Origin: Chthoniobacterales bacterium
GTDB lineage: Bacteria > Verrucomicrobiota > Verrucomicrobiia > Chthoniobacterales > UBA10450
DNA length: 11,524 nucleotides
Direction of reading: 5' to 3'
Assembly (NCBI GenBank): GCA_013695925.1
Contig: JACCZO010000402.1
Coordinates: forward strand, 1-11,524
Of this stretch, positions 5,937 through 11,524 are shown one piece after another. The first letter of the stretch is position 1. Each line of letters begins with the position of its first letter. The notes under the pieces are model-generated. The model saw only the letters and a program-made list of their open reading frames with translations, was not told where the DNA came from and did no database searches. A program made the translations under genes and the position numbers.

Positions 5937-8405
5937 TCAGCGAGTCGCGCGATATCCCAACTCCTCCGGGGCAAGCGAGCGGACAATCGTCTCAAACCGT
6001 GGATCACCGCGAAGCGAATCCCAGTAGGGGTGCAACTTGAGAAAGCCGTAACTGAGCGAATTGGGAAGGCGCTCTAACTCTGCGATCTGCTCGAGTGCCA
6101 AATCCTTTTCCCCGACCCAAGCGTAGACTTGCGCAAGATTAAGGCGAAACGAAACGCCATCAACGGCATCTTTGGAGATCGGAAGTAATTCGCACGCCTG
6201 CCGGGCCTCACGCACAGCCTCCTCCCGCCGATCCAGACCCGCATCAATCACGGCCAGCAAGCTCAGCGCGGCTGTGAACGCAGGCTGTGTTTGAAGAGTC
6301 CTTTCCACTTGTTCACGCGCGGCGGTAAAAGCCGCCTTCGCTTTGACGGTATCCCCGTTCCAGCGGGCGATAACCCCCTCCCAATATGCGCGAGGACAAT
6401 TGACTCCATAGACCGTAGAGAGACCGTCAGGCGGATAGTGGGTCAGCATCCGAGCGGCCGCAGCCATGGTGCGTTCACAGAGCGCGTAATCCGGATCGTC
6501 CATTTCGGCCCCCGACGTCGGGTGTTTCGCAATCAACCTTGCAAGCGTGTTTTGAAACGGCCTAACGTCTGCATGCGAATCCAGTTTAATCGCAGCCTGG
6601 CGGATTGTCGGCTCCGGATCTCCAGGCACAATGGCCAAGACCCGATCTAAAACTCGTGTCTCGTTTTCATATAAACGCTGTGCTTGGTAGCTCAATGCCA
6701 ATTGTCGGAGCATGAAAAGATTACGCGGGTCAAGCTCTAAGGCGTGCTCGAGAGTTTGCGTGGACACTTTCCAATCCCCTTGTCGGCGCTTGATGTAGCT
6801 GATGTAGGCCAGCACTTCGGCGCTGTTGACCAGCGTGCGTTGAGCAATCGCCAGCTCGCCGGCGGCCGCGTCGTAACGCAAGAAACCATAGTAATAGTAG
6901 ATCGCTAAAGCGAGGTGAGCTTCGCCCGAGTCGGGTTGAAGCTGCAGGGCGTTGCGCACCGCGTGGTGAGCCAATCCAAGACGAGCCTGGCTGCGATCGA
7001 AACCGAACCAATAGATCGCCCCATGGACCCGCGACAGCAGGCACCAGCCCTCTAAGAACTGTGGATCGCGACCGACAGCTCTATCCAGTAGGTCGACAGC
7101 TTTCGGCAGATTCTCCTTAGCGGGAACTGGACCTGTGACATCAGACCAAAGCGCCTTCGCTTGTTCATAGAGACTGAATGCAGTCAGATCAGTCGTGGGC
7201 GGCCTCTCGATCGCAGCCTTTTCGCTCGGCGAAATTTCCGCTTTCAGCTGGTCAGCAATGGCTTTGGCAATCTCGCTCTGGATCGCGAACACATCGTCGA
7301 GCGGCTTGTCATACACCTCTGCCCAAAGATGTAGATCCGTTCGGGCATCGATGAGTAGGGCGGTTACCCGGACACGGTTGCCACTGCGTTGCACGCTGCC
7401 TTCGAGGACGTGGGCGACTCCGAGCTGCGTCGCGATCTCACGCAAATTGCGTTTCGCGCCGGTCTTATACTGCCTCACACTAGTGCGGCTGATAACTCGT
7501 AAGTCAGCGATCTTCGACAGATCCACCAAAATTTCGTCCTGCACGCCATCAGTGAAGAAGGCGTTCTCTTGATCAGCGCTTAAGTTTTCGAAAGGCAGCA
7601 CCGCGATACTCTTGTCCCGCGCTATCGGCGTGGCACTCTGCTTGGGCGTGAGCGTCGCGCGATGCAGAAGAAACGCGACGCTTAGCGCAAGCGCAATTCC
7701 GGACAGAAGCAGGGCCACAAGGGATGCCAGCTTCGGCCAGCGACTGATCGGAGGAAGGGTCTCAAAACCGTCTCTCCACCTTCTTCTCCTTAGCTTTGTC
7801 GGTATTGAAGGGTTTCCTAACCCTTCTTTGTGCAGATTGAAAACCTGCAGGCGCAAACCGTGTTTCACCTCGCATTCGCCGAGATCGTGCAGGTGCGGTT
7901 GCCAATGCCGATATTGGGCGAGGTCCTCGGCGACGTGTTTGGAGAGAAGGATGTGCCCGGCATCGCCGCAATCCATTACCCGTTGACCGATGTTTATCCC
8001 CGCACCTGCCACGTTGACCTGGTCATTCACGTCGACCACTTGATTCACCGGTCCGCTGTGAATTCCCATCCGCACCTGGATGCGCGGCCGTTCGCGCAGA
8101 GCGGCGCTGATCTCGAGCGCACAGCGCACCGGCTGTTCGGGGCTGCGGAAGAAAATCAAAACCATCCCGTCTCCCGTCGGAAGTCGGATCATCCGCTCGC
8201 TCGCTTCCGCATCCCGAAAACAGTGTGTGCCGCGGACGATCTGGTTGAGTTCGTGCATCAATTCGATCTGCTCGTTTACCAGCAGCTTCGAATACCCGAC
8301 GACGTCGATAAACAAAAGGTGAGCGATCTCGAGAGTGAGATCCACCTCTTGCCCGGCCTCTAGACGTTGATCTGCCATGGGGGTTTCCCTACCCAGCGCA
8401 ATCAT
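5937..8405 (-). CDS. Class III adenylate/guanylate cyclase with TM helix, TolB_N/FlgO-like domain and TPR repeats
   Basis: 822 aa. A cytoplasmic cyclase homology domain (about 25-195) carries metal-binding aspartates D34 (FIDVVGYSKL) and D79 (LPTGDGM), and the transition-state pair N138/R142 (GINIGQRVM). The usual lysine of the K-T-x-G-D motif is not at its normal place (L75), as in the RLPTGDGM subfamily. One TM helix (about 225-247) follows a basic stretch (LRRRRWRDG). Then comes a TolB_N/FlgO-like domain (about 264-395, KSIAVLPFENLSADQENAFF, VAHVLEGSVQRSGNRVRVTA) and TPR repeats (about 430-800). Expected role: membrane-anchored cyclic-nucleotide signalling with a C-terminal sensor or scaffold; nucleotide preference is not readable. 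ATG 8405 has GGAAGGTGAGAG just upstream; ATG 8378 (MADQRLEAG) is an alternative. It lies 64 bases after the SahR-like gene on the same strand and may be partly co-transcribed. The gap holds the palindrome CGCTGCAGCG (8447-8456). Confidence 0.9.
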   Translation of the reverse strand: MIALGRETPMADQRLEAGQEVDLTLEIAHLLFIDVVGYSKLLVNEQIELMHELNQIVRGTHCFRDAEASERMIRLPTGDGMVLIFFRSPEQPVRCALEISAALRERPRIQVRMGIHSGPVNQVVDVNDQVNVAGAGINIGQRVMDCGDAGHILLSKHVAEDLAQYRHWQPHLHDLGECEVKHGLRLQVFNLHKEGLGNPSIPTKLRRRRWRDGFETLPPISRWPKLASLVALLLSGIALALSVAFLLHRATLTPKQSATPIARDKSIAVLPFENLSADQENAFFTDGVQDEILVDLSKIADLRVISRTSVRQYKTGAKRNLREIATQLGVAHVLEGSVQRSGNRVRVTALLIDARTDLHLWAEVYDKPLDDVFAIQSEIAKAIADQLKAEISPSEKAAIERPPTTDLTAFSLYEQAKALWSDVTGPVPAKENLPKAVDLLDRAVGRDPQFLEGWCLLSRVHGAIYWFGFDRSQARLGLAHHAVRNALQLQPDSGEAHLALAIYYYYGFLRYDAAAGELAIAQRTLVNSAEVLAYISYIKRRQGDWKVSTQTLEHALELDPRNLFMLRQLALSYQAQRLYENETRVLDRVLAIVPGDPEPTIRQAAIKLDSHADVRPFQNTLARLIAKHPTSGAEMDDPDYALCERTMAAAARMLTHYPPDGLSTVYGVNCPRAYWEGVIARWNGDTVKAKAAFTAAREQVERTLQTQPAFTAALSLLAVIDAGLDRREEAVREARQACELLPISKDAVDGVSFRLNLAQVYAWVGEKDLALEQIAELERLPNSLSYGFLKLHPYWDSLRGDPRFETIVRSLAPEELGYRATR

Positions 8406-8469
8406 CTCTCACCTTCCCGCCATTGGTCGAGCAAAAATCGAGGGAGCGCTGCAGCGTTGCGGGGTCGCC

Positions 8470-9405
8470 CTATTTCACGCCGGTCGCGAAGACGGTCTGG
8501 AAGTGCGGGCTCTCTTTTTCGCGGGAGACGACGGTCACTTCGATGCCCGTGAAGCCGGCGACTTCGAGCCATTGGTGCAACTGCACTTCGCTGAAGCCAA
8601 GCCAGTGGTCGGCGTAAAGTTCGCGCGCTTTCTCGAAGCGATGGCTGAGCAGATCGAGCACGACCACGCGTCCGCCTTTTTTCAAGATGCGATGGGCCGC
8701 GGCGATGGCGCGCTCGGGATGAATGGCGTGATGCAAAGCCTGGCTGAAGATCGCGAGGTCGATGGAATTCTTCTCGATCGGCGGATCTTTGATGTCGCCG
8801 AGGCGGTATTCGAGATTCTTGAAGCCGTGTTTTTTCGCCAACCGCGCTCCAAACTCGACCATCTTCGGCGCGTTATCAACCGCGATGACTTTCCGCGCCT
8901 TTTTCGCGAGCAATTGCGAGAGCGTCCCCTCGCCCGCTCCCAGATCGGCCACCGTGAGGGGCGGGAGCAGCGCGATCATGGTGTGCGCGAGGGCCTGCCA
9001 GGAGCGGCCGGGACAATAGCTGCGCCCGAAACGGCCCGCCAGCTGGTCGAAATATTCGCGCGCTTTGTCCTGCCGTTTGCGCAGGACGAGTTTCAGCGCG
9101 GTCCGGTCGCGCTGCGTTTCGGGCATCTCGCGCGCCAGGGTCCGGGTCAACTCGCTCACTTTGGCGCGTTGCGGGTCGAGCTTCTGGCCGTTCGTTAGGC
9201 CATAGTAAACATTTTTCCCGGCCCGGCGATCCTCGACCACCCCGGCGCGCTTGAGCTGCGCCAGGTGGCTCGAAATGCGCGACTGCCCCATCCCGAGAAT
9301 GTCCTGCAGCTCGGCCACGGAAAGCTCCTCGGCCTCAAGCAACAAAAGGAGGCGCAGCCGGGTCGGATCGGCGAGCAAGCGGAGGAAATTTATGGTTGAC
9401 GCCAT
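8470..9405 (-). CDS. SahR-like regulator: ArsR winged-helix DNA-binding domain fused to SAM-methyltransferase-like domain
   Basis: 311 aa. Residues 1-95 are an ArsR-type winged helix (LADPTRLRLL at 11-20; LSVAELQDILGMGQSRISSH at 28-47 as turn and recognition helix; wing with GKNVYYGLT). The metal-binding ELCVC-type box of metal-sensing ArsR proteins is absent. Residues about 120-300 are a class I methyltransferase fold: motif I VADLGAGEG (152-160), acidic D177 after beta-2, GD at 203-204, and FSQALHHAIHPERA (220-233). Known family: SahR of Proteobacteria has this architecture, binds S-adenosylhomocysteine in the methylase-like domain and represses ahcY, metK, metE/H and metF. Here it is divergent from metK with ahcY close behind, which supports the same role. 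The gap to metK is 98 bases. No Shine-Dalgarno precedes ATG 9405 and the predicted -10 is about 14 bases upstream, so the mRNA may be leaderless. Regulator versus true methyltransferase is inference. Confidence 0.88.
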   Translation of the reverse strand: MASTINFLRLLADPTRLRLLLLLEAEELSVAELQDILGMGQSRISSHLAQLKRAGVVEDRRAGKNVYYGLTNGQKLDPQRAKVSELTRTLAREMPETQRDRTALKLVLRKRQDKAREYFDQLAGRFGRSYCPGRSWQALAHTMIALLPPLTVADLGAGEGTLSQLLAKKARKVIAVDNAPKMVEFGARLAKKHGFKNLEYRLGDIKDPPIEKNSIDLAIFSQALHHAIHPERAIAAAHRILKKGGRVVVLDLLSHRFEKARELYADHWLGFSEVQLHQWLEVAGFTGIEVTVVSREKESPHFQTVFATGVK

Positions 9406-9417
9406 GGGCTTGGGACA

Positions 9418-9439
9418 CGATATATCGACGTATCATGAT
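9418..9439. promoter_or_regulatory. Candidate SahR-type operator: two palindromes in the divergent metK intergenic region
   Basis: CGATATATCG (9418-9427) and ATCATGAT (9432-9439) are both perfect palindromes, with centres 13 bases apart, in the only region shared by the two divergent promoters. ArsR-family dimers bind such AT-rich dyads. A metK promoter with TTGACG at 9396-9401 and a 17-base spacer would also have its -10 inside the first palindrome, though that -10 (GATATA) is poor. The assignment rests on position and symmetry; I have not matched it to a verified SahR motif. Confidence 0.4.
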
Positions 9440-9446
9440 CGGTCAA
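9419..9446 (-). promoter_or_regulatory. Candidate promoter of the SahR-like gene
   Basis: On the minus strand, TTGACC (9446-9441) and TATATC (9424-9419) are separated by 16 bases and match the sigma-70 type consensus at 5/6 and 4/6 positions. The -10 element overlaps the palindrome CGATATATCG, which would allow autorepression. The ATG at 9405 follows so closely that the transcript would be almost or fully leaderless. Confidence 0.4.
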
Positions 9447-9503
9447 TATGTTCGGTGATGATCGTTTTCGTCTCTTAACACTCCACTCTCAACTTCTTCC
9501 GCC

Positions 9504-10703
9504 ATGCTCCGTCGTTTCATTTTTGCTTCCGAATCCGTGGGTGAAGGTCACCCGGACAAGGTCTGCGACACCATCTCCGATGCCGTCCTCGACGCCTGCC
9601 TGACGCAGGATCCGAAGAGCCGGGTCGCCTGCGAAACCTTCGTCAAAAGCCACACCGTGATTGTAGGCGGCGAGATCACGATTCCAAATCTCCCGGCCGA
9701 CAAGTCGCTCGAGTCCGTCGTGCCGATCGACGAGATCGTGCGCGCCGCCGTGCGCGAGATCGGTTACGTGAACGACGACGACGTTTTTCACGCCGACAAG
9801 ATCGACATTCAAAACATCATCACCCGCCAGAGCCCGGACATCGCGCAGGGCGTCGACGCGAGCGAGGCCGAGGGCAAAGGCCACGCCGAGCAAGGCGCGG
9901 GTGACCAGGGTTTGATGTTCGGTTTCGCCTGTGACGAAACGCCGGAATTGATGCCGGCGCCGATCATGTTCGCGCACCGGCTCGGCCGGGAATTGACCCG
10001 CATCCGCAAAAGCGGCAAGGCGCGCTGGCTGCGGCCGGACGCGAAGTCGCAGGTCTCGGTCATTTACGAAGGGGGCGTCCCGGTTGGGATCGCGAACGTC
10101 GTCGTCTCGACCCAGCACACGAAGGACGTGAAGCACTCCGAAATCCGCAACTTCATCATCGAGGAAGTGATCCGGAAAGTTTTGCCTAACGAAATGTTGA
10201 ACGAGGCGACGGAATACCTGATCAACCCGACCGGCAGCTTCGTGACCGGCGGTCCGGAAGGCGACACCGGCCTGACCGGGCGCAAAATCATCGTGGACAG
10301 TTACGGCGGCTGGGGCCGGCATGGCGGCGGCGCTTTCTCAGGTAAGGATCCGAGCAAGGTCGATCGCAGCGCGGCCTACATGGCGCGCTGGGTGGCGAAG
10401 AACGTGGTTGCAGCCGGCTTGGCCAAGCGCTGCGAAATCCAGTTCGCCTACGCCATCGGCTACCCCAACCCGGTGAGCATGAACATCAACACTTTCGACA
10501 CCAATTCGGTGCCGGAAGAAGCAATTGAAGATGCGGTCAACCGCATCTTCTCCTTCAAGCCGGCCGAGATCATTCAGCAGCTCGATCTGCTACGCCCGAT
10601 CTATTCCAAAACGACCAACTACGGTCACTTCGGCAAAGCCGACCCGGATATCACCTGGGAAAAAACCGACAAGGCCGCCGAGCTAAAGGCGGCGGCGGAA
10701 TAA
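9504..10703 (+). CDS. metK: S-adenosylmethionine synthetase
   Basis: Makes SAM from methionine and ATP in the cytoplasm. 399 aa, a normal family length. Family motifs are GEGHPDKVCD (13-22), the signature GAGDQG (131-136) followed by LMFGFACDET, and the glycine-rich loop GGGAFSGKDPSKVDRS (274-289). ATG 9504 gives the standard N-terminus MLRRFIFASESVGEGHPDK. No Shine-Dalgarno is visible (leader CTTCTTCCGCC). No SAM riboswitch fits in the short upstream region, which instead faces a SahR-like repressor. The inverted-repeat cassette begins one base after its TAA, and ahcY comes next, so metK and ahcY are probably one transcription unit with the cassette inside it. An octamer copy lies at 10184-10191 (codons CCT AAC). 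Confidence 0.97.
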   Translation: MLRRFIFASESVGEGHPDKVCDTISDAVLDACLTQDPKSRVACETFVKSHTVIVGGEITIPNLPADKSLESVVPIDEIVRAAVREIGYVNDDDVFHADKIDIQNIITRQSPDIAQGVDASEAEGKGHAEQGAGDQGLMFGFACDETPELMPAPIMFAHRLGRELTRIRKSGKARWLRPDAKSQVSVIYEGGVPVGIANVVVSTQHTKDVKHSEIRNFIIEEVIRKVLPNEMLNEATEYLINPTGSFVTGGPEGDTGLTGRKIIVDSYGGWGRHGGGAFSGKDPSKVDRSAAYMARWVAKNVVAAGLAKRCEIQFAYAIGYPNPVSMNINTFDTNSVPEEAIEDAVNRIFSFKPAEIIQQLDLLRPIYSKTTNYGHFGKADPDITWEKTDKAAELKAAAE

Positions 10704-10704
10704 C

Positions 10705-10740
10705 CGTCCACAGATTTCTCAGATTTACACAGATTTTTTC
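10705..10740 (+). repeat. Left inverted repeat of the GxxExxY cassette
   Basis: Contains three CAGATT units starting at 10711, 10720 and 10730, preceded by CGTCCA. It is the near-complement of 11100-11132, with a few mismatches and a small length difference. Its right end is two bases before the ATG of the cassette gene, so it also forms that gene's leader; it offers no Shine-Dalgarno. Confidence 0.75.
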
Positions 10741-10742
10741 TA

Positions 10743-11156
10743 ATGGAGAAAGACCCGGAAACCTTCGCTATTATTGGCGCGGCCATGGAGGTGCACCGTG
10801 AATTGGGTCGCGGATATCAAAACGCACTCGCATTGGAGTTTCAGGAGCGGGGCATTCCGTTCAAAGCGGAGGTCGAGCTCCCGGTTCGTAACAGGGGCAA
10901 ACTCCTGAGCTGCGGTTATCGCGCGGACTTTGTTTGTTTCAAAACCATCGTTGTTGAGACAAAGGCGGTTTCCCAACTGACGAGCGCTGACGAAGCCCAG
11001 TTGATCAATGAGCTGAAGGCCACTGGTCTTTGGCGCGGTCCTCTTCTCAACTTCGGAGGAGCGAGCCTGGGACACAAACGCCCTGTCTTCGGCCCTTCTG
11101 AAAATCTATGTAAATCTGCGAATCTGTGGACGAAATCTATCTGTAAAAACTTATGA
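10743..11156 (+). CDS. GxxExxY-family protein (PD-(D/E)XK nuclease-like), diverged in its signature motif
   Basis: 137 aa. Family features are IIGAAMEVHRELGRG (about 10-24), QNALALEFQERGIPF (26-40), VELPV (44-48), GYRADF with D62, VVETKA with E72 and K74 (the ExK pair), EAQLINELKATGL (84-96) and LLNFGGASLGHKR (101-113). The order fits GxxExxY proteins (TIGR04256 / PF13366), whose role is unknown. Oddly, the segment that should read G-x-G-x-x-E-x-x-Y is reduced to GRGYQ: about five residues including the signature Glu are missing, so nuclease chemistry is doubtful. Residues 120-130 are encoded by the right inverted repeat. The TGA (11154-11156) overlaps the ahcY ATG (ATGA), so translation may be coupled. 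Start ATG 10743 has no Shine-Dalgarno. Confidence 0.8.
   Translation: MEKDPETFAIIGAAMEVHRELGRGYQNALALEFQERGIPFKAEVELPVRNRGKLLSCGYRADFVCFKTIVVETKAVSQLTSADEAQLINELKATGLWRGPLLNFGGASLGHKRPVFGPSENLCKSANLWTKSICKNL
11100..11132 (-). repeat. Right inverted repeat of the GxxExxY cassette
   Basis: Complement of the left arm: AATCTGTGGACG (11121-11132) pairs perfectly with 10705-10716, and AAATCTGCG and AAAATCTATG pair imperfectly with the inner units. Unlike the left arm it is translated, giving residues 120-130 of the cassette protein. A further partial word (AAATCTATCTGT, 11133-11144) follows outside. Confidence 0.75.
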
Positions 11157-11524
11157 GCACAAAAACCGCTACCAAAACGCAGACTAACGACTACAAGATC
11201 GCCGACATCAGCCTCGCGGAATGGGGCCGCAAGGAAATCTCCATCGCGGAGAAGGAAATGCCCGGCCTGATGTCGATCCGGGAAAAATACGCGCCCGGGA
11301 AACCGCTCCAGGGTGTACGCGTGACCGGTTCGTTACACATGACGATCCAGACCGCGGTGTTGATCGAGACGCTGGTCGACCTCGGCGCCGATGTGCGCTG
11401 GGCGAGCTGCAATATTTTCTCCACGCAGGATCACGCCGCGGCCGCGATCGCGCAGGCGGGCGTGCCGGTTTTCGCCTGGAAGGGCGAGAGCCTTGAGGAA
11501 TACTGGTGGTGCACCAACCAGGCG
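11153..11524 (+). CDS. ahcY: S-adenosylhomocysteinase (C-terminal part outside window)
   Basis: Hydrolyses SAH to adenosine and homocysteine, completing the methyl cycle begun by MetK and relieving product inhibition of methyltransferases. The 124 visible codons show DYKIADISLAEWGRKEI (13-29), MPGLMSIREKY, VRVTGSLHMTIQTAVLIETL (substrate-site histidine in SLHMT), GADVRWASCNIFSTQDHAAAA and EEYWWCT. All are diagnostic of AhcY near its N-terminus; the family is about 430-480 aa, so roughly three quarters is missing. The ATG at 11153 overlaps the cassette gene's stop (ATGA) and has no recognisable Shine-Dalgarno, so initiation may depend on coupling. Expected regulation: together with metK, by the SahR-like repressor. 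Confidence 0.95.
   Translation, partial: MSTKTATKTQTNDYKIADISLAEWGRKEISIAEKEMPGLMSIREKYAPGKPLQGVRVTGSLHMTIQTAVLIETLVDLGADVRWASCNIFSTQDHAAAAIAQAGVPVFAWKGESLEEYWWCTNQA

Larger units (their letters stand above)
287..10191. repeat. Dispersed octamer GCCTAACG / CGTTAGGC, nine copies
   Basis: Exact copies as CGTTAGGC on the plus strand start at 287, 2827, 3276, 3935 and 9193. Copies as GCCTAACG start at 815, 1052, 6560 and 10184. One near-copy (CGTTAGGG) is at 3223. They fall in ligA (three), lpd (two), the end of the TPR remnant, the cyclase gene, the SahR-like gene and metK. Codon phase differs (CTA ACG, TTA GGC, CCT AAC, GTT AGG, and a TAA stop), so the protein sequence does not explain them. 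Confidence 0.8.
10705..11132 (+). mobile_element. Inverted-repeat-bounded GxxExxY cassette between metK and ahcY
   Basis: A 428-base unit bounded by imperfect inverted repeats (left 10705-10740, right 11100-11132) that contains one small PD-(D/E)XK-type gene. Both ends match for 12 bp (CGTCCACAGATT / AATCTGTGGACG) and are made of CAGATT-type words about 9-10 bases apart. It sits one base after the metK stop and ends inside the 3' end of its own gene, about 20 bases before ahcY starts. There is no transposase, and no clear target-site duplication was found. Whether it moves in trans or is a domesticated repeat is unknown. Confidence 0.55.

Noticed and set aside
8377..9198. 273-codon plus-strand ORF
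   Set aside because: Antisense to the SahR-like gene, whose minus-strand product has clear ArsR and methyltransferase motifs; a GC-skew shadow.
9406..9503. SAM riboswitch upstream of metK
   Set aside because: The gap is only 98 bases and is occupied by promoter and palindromes; no SAM-I/II core helices or transcription-termination hairpin were seen.
9489..10322. 277-codon minus-strand ORF
   Set aside because: Antisense shadow of metK; the composition is His/Asp/Arg/Val-rich and matches nothing I recognise.
10711..10739. CAGATT words as a CRISPR or tandem-repeat array
   Set aside because: Only three short units 9-10 bases apart with no spacers; they are better explained as one arm of the inverted repeat.

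Overview
The window is GC-rich bacterial chromosome with eight recognisable protein genes, a 55-aa ORF, a broken gene and a small mobile-looking cassette. The organism is probably a soil member of the Verrucomicrobiota (Chthoniobacterales-like). That placement is an inference from three things: the TolB_N/TPR-type cyclase family, an inverted-repeat-flanked GxxExxY gene with CAGATT-rich ends, and the DUF5670/small membrane protein pair. No rRNA, tRNA or CRISPR array is visible.

Layout from left to right. Positions 1-1720 (minus) hold most of NAD-dependent DNA ligase ligA, with its C-terminus outside the window. After a 358-base gap come two tiny plus-strand membrane proteins (2079-2454), then a GC-rich hairpin zone. 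Next is a minus-strand dihydrolipoyl dehydrogenase (lpd, 2515-3894), followed by a frameshifted remnant of a TPR protein (3937-4593, minus). On the plus strand a 55-codon lysine-rich ORF is translationally coupled to a SagB/McbC-type flavin dehydrogenase (4668-5896). Facing it is an 822-aa adenylate/guanylate cyclase-TM-TolB_N-TPR protein (5937-8405, minus).

The right third is a methyl-cycle locus. An ArsR-HTH/SAM-methyltransferase fusion regulator resembling SahR (8470-9405, minus) is divergent from metK (9504-10703). metK is followed by a GxxExxY PD-(D/E)XK-type gene within about 32-bp inverted repeats, and then by the start of ahcY (11153 to the window end). MetK makes SAM and AhcY removes S-adenosylhomocysteine. 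A SahR-like repressor sensing SAH through its methylase-like domain would tie them together. The 98-bp intergenic region contains adjacent perfect palindromes that could be its operator.

Two things deserve most attention. First, the octamer GCCTAACG/CGTTAGGC occurs nine times in the window, against about 0.4 expected by my rough estimate. It appears on both strands, in several codon frames and in unrelated genes, so it looks like a DNA-level signal such as an uptake-type sequence. Second, the coupled small peptide plus SagB-type dehydrogenase looks like an undescribed peptide-modification unit with no visible YcaO partner, and it lies next to a cyclase-TPR gene.
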